Below, piece by piece: positions 44,991 through 53,225 of a stretch of 64,000 nt of DNA. The stretch is from Candidatus Corynebacterium faecigallinarum (GTDB lineage: Bacteria > Actinomycetota > Actinomycetes > Mycobacteriales > Mycobacteriaceae). The position numbers and the translations under genes were made by a program. The stretch is taken from contig DWVP01000023.1 in NCBI GenBank assembly GCA_019120175.1, positions 62,001 to 126,000 on the forward strand. Reading direction: 5' to 3'. How positions within the stretch are numbered: the first letter of the stretch is position 1; each line of letters starts with the position of its first letter. The notes below the pieces were generated by a model. It did not search any database. It worked only from the letters and a program-made list of their open reading frames with translations, and was not told the origin of the DNA.

Positions 44991-46502
44991 ATGAGTGCAC
45001 AGGAGATGGGTAGCGCGGGATTCGGGGACGCCGACGGGACGAGCGCGATCCCGCTGCCGCCCGAGCCCGGCCCCTGGGACGATGACGGTCCCGCGGGGGA
45101 CTTCGGTGGCGGAAAGCGCCGTGGCGGCTTCCAGCGGTCAGGTCGCGGCGGCAACGACCCCGCAGCCTTCGCCGAGCCGCGGCAGATGCCGCAGAACACC
45201 GAGGCGGAGCAGGGCGTCCTCGGCGGCATGATGCTCAGTAAGGACGCCATCGCCGATGTCGTCGAGCGGCTCCGTCCCGACGACTTCTACCGTCCGGCAC
45301 ACCGCACCATCTACGAGACCATGCTCGAACTCTACGGCGAGGGCATGGAGGTCGACCCGGTGATCCTCGCCGGGCGGCTCGACAACAACACCCTGTTGGA
45401 CGTCGTCGGTGGCGCACCCTACCTGCACGAACTGTCCTCGAAGGTGCCGACTGCGGCGAACGCCGGCTACTATGCCGACCTCGTCGCCGAGAAGGCCGTC
45501 CTGCGTCGACTGGTCTCCGCCGGTACCCGCATCGTGCAGTTCGGTTACTCCGGACTGGAGGGCCAGGAGCTGGAGAGCGTGGTCGACCGCGCCCAGCAGG
45601 AGATGTTCAACATCACCAACGAGTCCGCCAGCGAGGACTACATGGTGCTTCAGGACCTGCTGGAGTCCACCATGGACGAGCTGGACGCCCTGGAGAACGG
45701 CACTGGCGAGGGTGAGGGCGTCATGACCGGTTTCAGTGAACTCGACGAGATGACCAATGGGTTGCGCGGTGGTCAGATGATCATCGTCGCGGCACGTCCC
45801 GGTGTGGGTAAGTCCACGCTGGCGCTGGACTTCATGCGGTCGGTGTCGGTGCAGCAGAACAAGGCGTCGGTGCTGTTCAGCCTGGAGATGAGTAAGTCCG
45901 AGGTAATGATGCGTGTCTTCTCCGCCGAGGCGGAGGTGCCGCTGTCGGTGATGCGCGGCGGCAAGATGAACGACGGACAGTGGGACAAGCTGACCCGGCG
46001 GGTCACCGCGATCGAGAGCGCGCCGATCTTCATCGATGATTCGCCGAACCTGACGATGACCGAGATCCGCGCCAAGGCCCGCCGCCTGAAGCAGAAGCAC
46101 GATCTGGGCTTGATCGTGGTCGACTACCTGCAGCTGATGAGTTCGGGTAAGAAGGTCGAGTCCCGTCAGCAGGAGGTTTCGGAGTTCTCCCGTCAGCTCA
46201 AACTACTGGCCAAGGAGGTGGACGTGCCCCTGGTCGCCATCTCGCAGCTGAACCGTGGCGTGGAGTCCCGTGGTGATGACGCGCTGCCGAAGGTTTCCGA
46301 CCTGCGAGAGTCCGGTTCGCTGGAGCAGGACGCCGATATCGTGCTGCTGATCAGCCGTCCGGACGCCCAGAACCGTGACCATGAGCGGGCCGGCGAGGCG
46401 GATCTGATCCTGGCGAAGCACCGTGGTGGCCCGATCGGCACGATCCAGGTCGCTCACCAGCTGCACTACTCGAAGTTCTCCGAGCTCAGCCGCGGCATCT
46501 AG
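44991..46502 (+). CDS. dnaB: Replicative DNA helicase DnaB
   Basis: Hexameric 5'-3' helicase that unwinds the replication fork. The protein is 503 residues. A Gly/Pro/Arg-rich N-terminal extension of about 65 residues precedes the N-terminal domain (QNTEAEQGVLGGMMLSKDA). The RecA-type motor has Walker A in ARPGVGKSTLALDF, Walker B in LIVVDYLQLM and the arginine finger region KHRGGPIGTI. No intein is present. ATG at 44991 is chosen because a TAAGAT -10 lies seven bases upstream; ATG at 44982 lies within it. Confidence 0.97.
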   Translation: MSAQEMGSAGFGDADGTSAIPLPPEPGPWDDDGPAGDFGGGKRRGGFQRSGRGGNDPAAFAEPRQMPQNTEAEQGVLGGMMLSKDAIADVVERLRPDDFYRPAHRTIYETMLELYGEGMEVDPVILAGRLDNNTLLDVVGGAPYLHELSSKVPTAANAGYYADLVAEKAVLRRLVSAGTRIVQFGYSGLEGQELESVVDRAQQEMFNITNESASEDYMVLQDLLESTMDELDALENGTGEGEGVMTGFSELDEMTNGLRGGQMIIVAARPGVGKSTLALDFMRSVSVQQNKASVLFSLEMSKSEVMMRVFSAEAEVPLSVMRGGKMNDGQWDKLTRRVTAIESAPIFIDDSPNLTMTEIRAKARRLKQKHDLGLIVVDYLQLMSSGKKVESRQQEVSEFSRQLKLLAKEVDVPLVAISQLNRGVESRGDDALPKVSDLRESGSLEQDADIVLLISRPDAQNRDHERAGEADLILAKHRGGPIGTIQVAHQLHYSKFSELSRGI

Positions 46503-46563
46503 CGGGTAGGTCGCCCGAATCTTCCCTGACTTGGGGCCGGATCTGGCCTGTTTCGGTCCCGGA

Positions 46564-46632
46564 TGTCGGAAAGGTGGGACGAATCGCTGGGATCTGACGG
46601 AAATCCCGACGATTCGTCCCACCTATTCGACA
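46564..46632. repeat. Palindromic intergenic repeat, copy d (best preserved)
   Basis: The left arm (46564-46586), starting TGTCGGAAAGGTGGGAC, and the right arm (46610-46632), ending GTCCCACCTATTCGACA, pair at 21 of 23 positions. An inner GGGAT/ATCCC stem lies in the loop. It sits between convergent dnaB and a MarR gene and belongs to the family with copies a-c. Confidence 0.75.
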
Positions 46633-46709
46633 CCCTGCAGACTTCCGGGGATGGATCGTGATGGCCCTGGGGAGTGGGGAATGCTGGGGGAGAGGGCGCG
46701 GTAGCCGGC

Positions 46710-47180
46710 TCAGTCCTCGAACTGCTCCAGGATCACGTCGAGTACCCGGCCGAGGTCCGCGGCCTGCTGCTCGTCCAGGCGGTCGATCATCAGGCGGCGC
46801 ACCGAGTCCACGTGACCGGGGGCGGCCTGCTGGATCGTGGACAGGCCCGTCTGGGTGAGCACGATGAAGGCACCGCGACCGTCGGACTCGCAGGCTTCGC
46901 GGGTGAGCAGGTCACGCTTGATCATCCGGGAGATCTGGTGCGACAGTCGGGAGCGGTCCCAGGTCAGGGCATCTGCCAGTGCGGCGATGCGCATCCGGTA
47001 GTCCGGGGCCTCGGAGAGGTTGACCAGGACCTCGTAGTCGGACATCGACAGTCCGCTCTGCCGCTGCATGTCGCGGGCCAACTCGGAGTCGATCCGCCGG
47101 GAGGCGGCGAGCCACTTGCGCCACAGGCACTGTTCCTCGTCCGAGAGCCACCTGGGGGAGTTGTCCGTGCTGTTCGTCAT
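46710..47180 (-). CDS. MarR family regulator divergent from yceI
   Basis: The protein is 156 residues. The winged helix is clear: LSMSDYEVLVNLSEAPDYRMRIAALADALTWDRSRLSHQISRMIKRDLLTRE, followed by the wing CESDGRGAFIVLTQ. No Cys redox sensor pair is obvious; one Cys lies next to the wing (EACESDG). It probably controls yceI and itself through the palindrome at 47204-47227. ATG at 47180 is chosen. Confidence 0.87.
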   Translation of the reverse strand: MTNSTDNSPRWLSDEEQCLWRKWLAASRRIDSELARDMQRQSGLSMSDYEVLVNLSEAPDYRMRIAALADALTWDRSRLSHQISRMIKRDLLTREACESDGRGAFIVLTQTGLSTIQQAAPGHVDSVRRLMIDRLDEQQAADLGRVLDVILEQFED

Positions 47181-47203
47181 GCATCCATTCAATCACACCG
47201 AGC

Positions 47204-47227
47204 AGTTGGTTGACACATCAACCAACT
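47204..47227. promoter_or_regulatory. Perfect palindrome, candidate MarR operator
   Basis: AGTTGGTTGA (47204-47213) and TCAACCAACT (47218-47227) are exact inverted repeats separated by CACA. The site lies 23 bp before the divergent MarR gene and 140 bp before yceI, as expected for an operator controlling both. Confidence 0.75.
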
Positions 47228-47366
47228 GGTCCTAAGGTGGTGTTCACCGGACGGCAACCGACCGGACCTACCGTCGAGGTGGTGTCCGACCCGGAAACCG
47301 CCAGCGCGGGCCGCCCGGGGACAAAAGACACAATCAACACCAATCGCTTCCAAGGAGCATCACCAC

Positions 47367-47912
47367 ATGAGCACCGTCAACGACTACGCCGGCAACTTCA
47401 CCATCGACCCTGCCCACTCCGAGATCGGCTTCACCGCCCGCCACGCCATGGTCACCAAGGTCCGTGGCTCCTTCAACGAGTTCTCCGGCACCGCCACAAG
47501 CGGCCAGAACCTGGCCGACGCCGCCATCTCCGTGACCATCGCAGCGTCCTCCATCGACACCCGCAACGCCGACCGTGACGGCCACGTGAAGAGCGAGGAC
47601 TTCTTCGACGTCGAGAGGTTCCCGGAGATCACCTTCACCTCCACCAGCGTCACCGCCGCCGGCGACGACGCTCTTGAGGTCACCGGTGACCTCACCATCA
47701 AGGACGTGACCAAGCAGGTCACCGTCCCCTTCGAGTTCGACGGCGAGGTTGTCGACCCGTGGGGTGCCACCCGCGTCGGTTTCTCCGGTTCCACCACCAT
47801 CAACCGCACCGACTTCGGCTTGACCTGGAACGCTCCGCTGAAGACCGACGGCGTGCTCGTCTCCGAGAAGATCACCCTGAACTTCGACATCTCGGCCACC
47901 AAGGACGCTTAA
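47367..47912 (+). CDS. yceI: YceI family lipid-binding protein
   Basis: The protein is 181 residues with the YceI lipocalin-like barrel: FTIDPAHSEIGFTARHAMVTKVRGSFNEFSG, then IDTRNADRDGHVKSEDFFDVERFPEITFTS and a final strand GFTSTTINRTDFGL-type region (GFSGSTTINRTDFGL). Members bind isoprenoid-like lipids such as polyprenyl chains. No signal peptide is visible, so it is probably cytoplasmic. AAGGAG lies nine bases before the ATG. It is paired with the divergent MarR regulator. Confidence 0.93.
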   Translation: MSTVNDYAGNFTIDPAHSEIGFTARHAMVTKVRGSFNEFSGTATSGQNLADAAISVTIAASSIDTRNADRDGHVKSEDFFDVERFPEITFTSTSVTAAGDDALEVTGDLTIKDVTKQVTVPFEFDGEVVDPWGATRVGFSGSTTINRTDFGLTWNAPLKTDGVLVSEKITLNFDISATKDA

Positions 47913-47931
47913 GTGTTCTAGCATCACGGGC

Positions 47932-48429
47932 ATGAAGCCCGTCGATGTCACCACAAGCCGGGGCGCCGGGGTCCTCGTCTTCATTGGCGGGGCCCTCGGC
48001 GCCTTCCTGCGTTGGGCGTTCACCGTGGACACTGGAATCGAGGGCTCGCTGTGGCCCCTGCTGGTGGTCAACCTCACCGGTGCTTTCGCCCTCGGCCTGC
48101 TGGTCGGCTACCTCCCGCTGGTCAGCGACACGACGCCCTCCGGTAGGTCAGGACGTCGCGAACGCATCCGCCTGACACTCGGCACCGGCCTGCTCGGCGG
48201 CTTCACGTCCTACTCGGCGATTGCCGCCGCGACGGTGCAGGACGCAGGCGGTCCGCTCGGCCCGATCGTCTACCTGGTCGGCACCGTGGTGCTGGGCCTG
48301 CTGCTGGCCAAGGCAGGCCTGTGGTGTGGTGCGCGGATCAGCGGCGAGCCCTACGGCAACGAAACGAGCGGCAACAGCGCCAACGGCGCGTCCGGCCAGG
48401 CCGGCACAACCGGGGAGGTGACGGCATGA
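47932..48429 (+). CDS. crcB: Fluoride channel CrcB, first subunit gene
   Basis: Fluc channels export fluoride and work as dimers; many Gram-positives carry two adjacent genes giving a heterodimer. The protein is 165 residues with four helices: FIGGALGAFLRWAF, LLVVNLTGAFALGLLVGYL, GTGLLGGFTSYSAIAAATV (pore Phe/Thr region) and the last helix. A Gly/Ser/Asn tail of about 30 residues follows. A TAGCAT hexamer (47919-47924) ends seven bases before the ATG, so the mRNA is probably leaderless; no fluoride riboswitch fits in the gap. Confidence 0.94.
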   Translation: MKPVDVTTSRGAGVLVFIGGALGAFLRWAFTVDTGIEGSLWPLLVVNLTGAFALGLLVGYLPLVSDTTPSGRSGRRERIRLTLGTGLLGGFTSYSAIAAATVQDAGGPLGPIVYLVGTVVLGLLLAKAGLWCGARISGEPYGNETSGNSANGASGQAGTTGEVTA

Positions 48430-48803
48430 TCGGCGAGATCTCCCTGGTGGCGGCCCTACTCGTGGCCTTCGGCGGCGGCACAGGTGCCTGGCTGCGCTGG
48501 CGGCTGGACCGCTACATCACCGACCGCACCGGTAGTGACCTGCTGGTCAGTCTGCTGGTGATCAACACCCTGGGTTCCCTGGTGTTGGGCCTGCTGTTCG
48601 GCCTCACCGACATCTGGTGGCTCGTCGCGCTGATCGGCACCGGCCTATGCGGTGGCTTCACCACCTTCTCCACGGTGTCGGTCGATGCCGTGGGCCTGTT
48701 CCAGCGCAAACTCGCCGCCGCCGCGCTGATATCGGTGGTGGCGATGGCGCTGCTGACCGTCGCCGCCTTCGCGCTGGGCTACTACGCGGTGGACTGGATC
48801 TAG
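48426..48803 (+). CDS. crcB: Fluoride channel CrcB, second subunit gene
   Basis: The protein is 125 residues with four helices: VAFGGGTGAWLRWRLDRYI, LLVSLLVINTLGSLVLGLLFG, IGTGLCGGFTTFSTVSVDAV and a C-terminal helix. The start codon overlaps the stop of the first crcB gene by four bases (ATGA), so the pair is co-translated and probably forms a heterodimeric Fluc channel. Confidence 0.94.
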   Translation: MIGEISLVAALLVAFGGGTGAWLRWRLDRYITDRTGSDLLVSLLVINTLGSLVLGLLFGLTDIWWLVALIGTGLCGGFTTFSTVSVDAVGLFQRKLAAAALISVVAMALLTVAAFALGYYAVDWI

Positions 48804-48830
48804 CCGGAGCTCACTGGACCAGGCTGGGGA

Positions 48831-49328
48831 CTAGCGGGGCTTCTTTGCCGAGACCCACACGTCGATCTCTGCGGTGACCGGCTCGGCGCCGGCGTCGTCG
48901 AGAAGCTGGAGGTTCACGGTGACCAGCTGGCCACCGGTCTCGCGGGTGATCGTGGAGAAGTCCGGCCAGTCGGCGGTGGCGGTCACGGTCAATCCGCCGG
49001 TCGACTTGGTGGGGTAGTCGGCGCGCATGCCGCGCGGGAGCCACCGGTGGGTGGTGGGGACGGCTGCCTCACACAGTGCACCCATCGCAGCCTCGCCACC
49101 GTTGAGCGCGGCGATGACGTGGAAGGTGCCGATGTGGTTCTGCACACCCCACCACTTGCCGAGACGCACCACGGAGCGCTCCGGGGTGACCTCACGAATC
49201 CGCGGGAAGACGGTGCGGAAGTAGGGCGCCTTCAAGGCGTAGGCGATCGAGAAAAGTCCACGTCCCAGGGTGCTCGTCCCGTTCTTGGAGACCTTCTGCC
49301 AGAGCTTGTACGTGCTAGTGCTAGTCAT
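48831..49328 (-). CDS. DUF4442 hotdog-fold protein (PaaI-like)
   Basis: The protein is 165 residues. The hotdog fold shows VRLGKWWGVQNHIGTFHVIAALNGGEAAMGALCEAAVP, with the long central helix next to a HIGTFH segment, as in PaaI-type thioesterase relatives. A catalytic residue cannot be assigned and a thioester substrate is only a family guess. ATG at 49328 follows a minus-strand TATCCT (49337-49342) by eight bases. It diverges from the thioredoxin gene. Confidence 0.83.
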   Translation of the reverse strand: MTSTSTYKLWQKVSKNGTSTLGRGLFSIAYALKAPYFRTVFPRIREVTPERSVVRLGKWWGVQNHIGTFHVIAALNGGEAAMGALCEAAVPTTHRWLPRGMRADYPTKSTGGLTVTATADWPDFSTITRETGGQLVTVNLQLLDDAGAEPVTAEIDVWVSAKKPR

Positions 49329-49388
49329 AAATCCATAGGATAATGCAGTGGCCCGACGGATACCGGCGAACGGCGGTACGCTGGCTGT

Positions 49389-49416
49389 GGAATAGCGGCA
49401 GCCGTCGGGGACGTTG
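49389..49416 (+). promoter_or_regulatory. SigH/SigM-type promoter upstream of the second thioredoxin
   Basis: GGAATA (49389-49394) and CGTT (49412-49415) are 17 bases apart, matching the corynebacterial SigH-type consensus GGAAT-N16-20-CGTT. The thioredoxin ATG lies 52 bases downstream. Confidence 0.5.
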
Positions 49417-49466
49417 TACCCCGTGTAACAGCCAATACACGCGAAAATGCAGAAGAGGTAGAGCCC

Positions 49467-49832
49467 ATGGCCACCACGACGATCACCACCGAGAACTTCC
49501 AGGACACCATCCAGGGCGACGGCATCGTCCTGCTCGACTTCTGGGCGGACTGGTGCGGCCCGTGTAAGCGTTTCGCCCCGGTCTTCGAGAAGGCCTCCGA
49601 GGAGAACCCGGAGATCACCTTCGGCAAGATTGACACCGAGGCCAACCAGGACATCGCCGCCGCCCTGCAGATCCAGTCGATCCCCACACTGATGGCCTTC
49701 CGCGACGGCATCCTGGTCTTCCGGGACGCCGGTGTGATGAACCCGAAGCAGCTCCGTGAGCTCATCGAGCAGGTCCAGGGCCTCAACATGGAGGACGTGC
49801 GCAAGCAGGTCGCCGAGCAGCAGAACAGCTAG
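49467..49832 (+). CDS. trxA: Thioredoxin with canonical WCGPC active site
   Basis: The protein is 121 residues. The fold is complete: IVLLDFWADWCGPCKRFAPVFEKAS, IDTEANQDIAAALQIQSIPTLMAFRDG (cis-Pro), and a C-terminal helix extended by about 12 residues. Unlike the thioredoxin at 5575-5901, it keeps WCGPC. A ribosome site AGAGGTAGAG precedes the ATG. A stress sigma promoter lies upstream, so the gene is probably induced by disulfide stress. Confidence 0.95.
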   Translation: MATTTITTENFQDTIQGDGIVLLDFWADWCGPCKRFAPVFEKASEENPEITFGKIDTEANQDIAAALQIQSIPTLMAFRDGILVFRDAGVMNPKQLRELIEQVQGLNMEDVRKQVAEQQNS

Positions 49833-50013
49833 TTCGTCTGACCGGGGGTACCCGCGCCGGGTGCGCGGGTGACGGCGGGGCGGTCCGGGGGAGACCAGCC
49901 CGCCACGCGCATCGCGGGAAAAGTGTTTATGCTGGGGACCTGACAGCACTGGCCGGACGATTCGACCGAAGCGTCCTTAAGGCCACGATGACGGCGACTT
50001 AGGAGCACGCGCA

Positions 50014-50916
50014 ATGGCGAACCCCTTCTCGAAGGGCTGGAAGTACCTCATGCAGTCCCTCGACACCACCATTGAGGAGAACGCGGACCCGAAGGTGCAG
50101 ATCCACCAGGCGACCGAGGCGGCGAAGAAGCAGCACCGTGAGGTCACCGAGTCCGCCGCCCGCATCATCGGCAACCGCAACCAGCTCGAGATGTCGCTGA
50201 ACCGGCTGGTCAAGGACCAGGAGAAGCTGCAGAACAATGCGCGGGCCGCACTGCAGCAGGCTGATGCCGCCACCTCTGCCGGCGACCAGGCGAAGGCCGA
50301 TGATCTCATGAACACCGCCGAGGTGTTCGCCACCCAGCTGGTGACGGTGGAGCAGGAGATAGAGAACACCAAGCAGATGCACGCCCAGGCGACCGAGGCG
50401 GCGAACCAGGCCCAGCAGCAGCAGAAGCAGTCCGAGATGCGGCTCAAGGAGCAGCTCGGACAGATCGACCAGCTCAAGGCGCAGGTCGACCAGGCCAAGA
50501 TGCAGGAGAGCTCCGCCGAGGCACTGCAGTCGATGAAGGGCATCCAGACTGACGACAATGTCCCGACACTGGACGGGGTGCGCAGCAAGATCGAGGCCCG
50601 CTACGCCAACGCCCTCGGCGCCCAGGAGCTCACCGAGCGCAGTGTGCAGGGCCGGATGGCCGAGATCGAGTCGGCCGGCAATGACTTCGCCGCCTCGTCG
50701 CGCCTGGAGCAGATCCGTGCCGAGATGGGTGGCGGTGCCGGTGGTGCCGGCGAGCTGACCTCCAACGCTGCGGGCGGCGACGCCACCGGTGAGATCGAGG
50801 CGGGGGAGGACGCCGCGGACGCGACTGATGCCGCCGATGCTGCCGACACCTCCGCCGAGGACGTGACTGTCGATGGCGCCGGCGACCCGGACGGCGAGCA
50901 GACGACCTCCTCGTAG
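50014..50916 (+). CDS. PspA/IM30 family membrane-stress protein
   Basis: The protein is 300 residues. It begins with the family's N-terminal helix (MANPFSKGWKYLMQSLDTTIEENADP), then a long coiled coil (about 25-215; ESAARIIGNRNQLEMSLNRLVKDQEKL, VEQEIENTKQMHAQATEAANQ). The last 70 residues are acidic low-complexity (Gly/Ala/Asp/Thr), not part of the usual ESCRT-III-like fold. It resembles actinobacterial 35-kDa antigen proteins that stabilise the membrane. TAGGAG lies nine bases before the ATG. No Psp partner genes are adjacent. Confidence 0.92.
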   Translation: MANPFSKGWKYLMQSLDTTIEENADPKVQIHQATEAAKKQHREVTESAARIIGNRNQLEMSLNRLVKDQEKLQNNARAALQQADAATSAGDQAKADDLMNTAEVFATQLVTVEQEIENTKQMHAQATEAANQAQQQQKQSEMRLKEQLGQIDQLKAQVDQAKMQESSAEALQSMKGIQTDDNVPTLDGVRSKIEARYANALGAQELTERSVQGRMAEIESAGNDFAASSRLEQIRAEMGGGAGGAGELTSNAAGGDATGEIEAGEDAADATDAADAADTSAEDVTVDGAGDPDGEQTTSS

Positions 50917-51563
50917 ATCGGACACCCCGGGCGCCTCACCGGTGCGGTGCCCACTCTCACGCCCGCGTCCGCGCATGTCAGGCATCACACCTCCGACGAT
51001 TCCCACATCATAAGACCTGCGGGTCAGAGTGCCGCAGCGGAGGAGGGGATCAAGGAACGGGTGTGATGGATGGCCACGCGACGGCGGCAGCGTCCCACCT
51101 CCTCCCGCCATGTGCCGCGCGTCCCACCGTATGCCGCCGTACCAGGGTTGCGACCCCGGCAGTCGACTCGTAGGATCATGTGGTTCGTGCCCGCCAACGT
51201 GGCGGACGCTGCCGCCCGGCACTCGTTGACCGGGACACCACGACCGGGTCCCTTGGAACGCTGGCATTTCGGAATCCTGAGACTTCGGAATCCTGGCATT
51301 TCGGAGTTATGGCCTCTAGGCGCAACGGCACCACCGTGTGACGTCCTGAGACCGCCGGTCCCGGCAGACTACTTTCGACGACGCCCTCGAGCTTTCGGGG
51401 GCTTCATTGTTGTGGTCTGGACAAACGCAGCGTCCTGCCCTGTTCCCGAGCGCGGCACAACACCGCTGCGACGAGTGAATCGCCGTCGCAGCCCGAACCC
51501 CGACGTTCGCACCCGCCACCAGCGGGAATGCCACGTCGGCGCAGTACTTGGGAGGACGACACC
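50917..51563. other. Intergenic region without a supported gene
   Basis: About 650 bp between pspA and the MFS gene. Open frames here lack family-like sequence and ribosome sites. Short direct repeats are present: CTGGCATTTCGGA at 51261-51273 and 51293-51305, and TTCGGAATCCTG at 51268-51279 and 51284-51295. The MFS promoter must lie near its 3' end. Confidence 0.6.
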
Positions 51564-53156
51564 ATGTCACATGACAGAGACACTTCCGGCGGAACGACCG
51601 CCGACCAGAGCGCGACCGACGCGCAGGCCACGGCTGCGGCCCAGGCAGATGCACAGGTAGAAGCCCAGGCGAGTACCCAGGCAGAAGCCGAGACCACGGC
51701 CGGAGGCGTCAACGCCGGCCTGCTGATCGGCATCCTCGTCGGCGCCGCCTTCGTCGCGATCCTCAACGAGACCGCGCTGTCCAACGCACTGCCGTCGTTG
51801 ATGGCCGAGTTCTCCATCACCGAGGGCACCGCCCAGTGGCTGACCACGGTGTTCATGCTGACCATGGCGGTCGTGATCCCCACGACCGGTTACCTCATGG
51901 ACCGGCTGACGCTGCGCTCGATCTACACGGTCGCCCTGTCGCTGTTCCTCGCCGGCGCCATCCTCGCGGCCGCGGCGCCGATCTTCGCACTGCTGCTGCT
52001 GGCCCGTGTGCTGCAGGCCGCCGGTACCGCGCTGATCATCCCGCTGCTGATGACCACGATCATGATGCTCATCCCGGTGGAACGCCGCGGTTCGGTGTTC
52101 GGCCTGGTCACCATCGTCTTGGCGGTCGGCCCCGCGGTCGGCCCCACCTTCGCCGGTGTCGTGATGGAGCTGGCCAGCTGGCGCTGGATCTTCCTGGTGA
52201 TGATCCCGCTGGCGCTGATCGCCCTGCTGCTGGGCCTGTGGCAGATCAAGAACTACAAGGAGCCGAAGAAGCCCCCGTTCGACCTGTTCTCGGTCCTCCT
52301 CTCCGCCATCGGTTTCGGCGCGACGATCTACGGACTCTCCGGCATGTCCGCCATCGCCGACGGCTTCCCGACCGTCGCCGTGATCAGCCTGACCATCGGT
52401 GTGCTGACGCTGGTGGTCTTCTTCCGTCGCCAGGGTGCGCTGATGCGCGCCGAGGCCGCCGGCGAGCACAAGGCCGCGCTGCTGAACACCACCCCGCTGA
52501 AGATCCGGGAGTTCTCCTGGTCGCTGGGCCTGATGCTGCTGAGCTTCGGTTCACTGTTCGGGTTCATCATCATCATGCCGATCTTCGGCCAGACCGTCCT
52601 GGGTCTCTCTGAACTGCAGACGGGCCTGGTGACCCTGCCGGGCGGCATCATCATGGGTGTGATGGGCCCGATCGTCGGACGCATGTACGACCGGATGGGC
52701 ACCCGCCCGCTGATCATCCCCGGTGGTGCGCTGCTGATGGTGGCCATGGGCATGCTGCTGATGCTCGACGAGAACAAGGACTTCTGGTACCTCACGGCCG
52801 TGGCCGTGGTGCTGAACATCGGGCTCTCCTGCCTGATGACCCCGCTGATGTCGAATGCGCTGGCCGCAGTGCCGGACACCATCTCCTCGCATGGTTCGGC
52901 GATCCTGAACACCCTGCAGCAGATCGCCGGTGCCGCCGGTACCGCCCTGTTCATCGCGGTGATGAGCTTCGGATCCGCGCGCTCCGACGCCGATGAGCCG
53001 GTGATGGCACTGGTCGACGGCGTCCATGGGGCGTTCTACCTGGGTGCCGGTATCTCGGTGGTGGTGTTCGTGCTGGCGCTGGTGCTGCGCATCGACGCAC
53101 GTGACATCCCGAAGGAGCAGCGCGGCAGCGCTCCGGAGCGGATCGACGCCGAGTAA
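51564..53156 (+). CDS. MFS drug exporter, DHA2 (EmrB/QacA) family
   Basis: The protein is 530 residues. An acidic Ala/Gln/Glu-rich cytoplasmic head (about 50) precedes about 14 helices. Family motifs include FVAILNETALSNALPSLMAEF (motif D1), a motif-A-like loop TTGYLMDRLTLRSIY, and motif C AVGPAVGPTFAGVVMELASWRWIF. DHA2 exporters expel drugs, dyes or metabolites by proton antiport; the substrate is unknown. GGGAGG lies eight bases before the ATG. No regulator is adjacent. Confidence 0.93.
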   Translation: MSHDRDTSGGTTADQSATDAQATAAAQADAQVEAQASTQAEAETTAGGVNAGLLIGILVGAAFVAILNETALSNALPSLMAEFSITEGTAQWLTTVFMLTMAVVIPTTGYLMDRLTLRSIYTVALSLFLAGAILAAAAPIFALLLLARVLQAAGTALIIPLLMTTIMMLIPVERRGSVFGLVTIVLAVGPAVGPTFAGVVMELASWRWIFLVMIPLALIALLLGLWQIKNYKEPKKPPFDLFSVLLSAIGFGATIYGLSGMSAIADGFPTVAVISLTIGVLTLVVFFRRQGALMRAEAAGEHKAALLNTTPLKIREFSWSLGLMLLSFGSLFGFIIIMPIFGQTVLGLSELQTGLVTLPGGIIMGVMGPIVGRMYDRMGTRPLIIPGGALLMVAMGMLLMLDENKDFWYLTAVAVVLNIGLSCLMTPLMSNALAAVPDTISSHGSAILNTLQQIAGAAGTALFIAVMSFGSARSDADEPVMALVDGVHGAFYLGAGISVVVFVLALVLRIDARDIPKEQRGSAPERIDAE

Positions 53157-53176
53157 GACCGCGCGCTTGAGGTTGC

Positions 53177-53208
53177 GCCGCCTATGGTCGCGGCGCCTAT
53201 GGTCGCGC
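53177..53208 (+). repeat. 15-bp tandem duplication before the small membrane protein gene
   Basis: The unit GCGCCTATGGTCGC (with a CCGCCTATGGTCGC variant) occurs twice in a row just before the TAAGAT -10 hexamer of the next gene. It occupies the -35 region. Confidence 0.6.
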
Positions 53209-53225
53209 CGCGTAAGATCGGTGGG

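Noticed and set aside
47913..47931. Fluoride riboswitch before crcB
   Set aside because: Only 19 bp separate yceI and crcB, too short for the aptamer, and a leaderless-type -10 fills it.
51070..51660. 196-codon frame before the MFS gene
   Set aside because: Arg/Pro-rich, no domain, no ribosome site, and it overlaps the MFS start.
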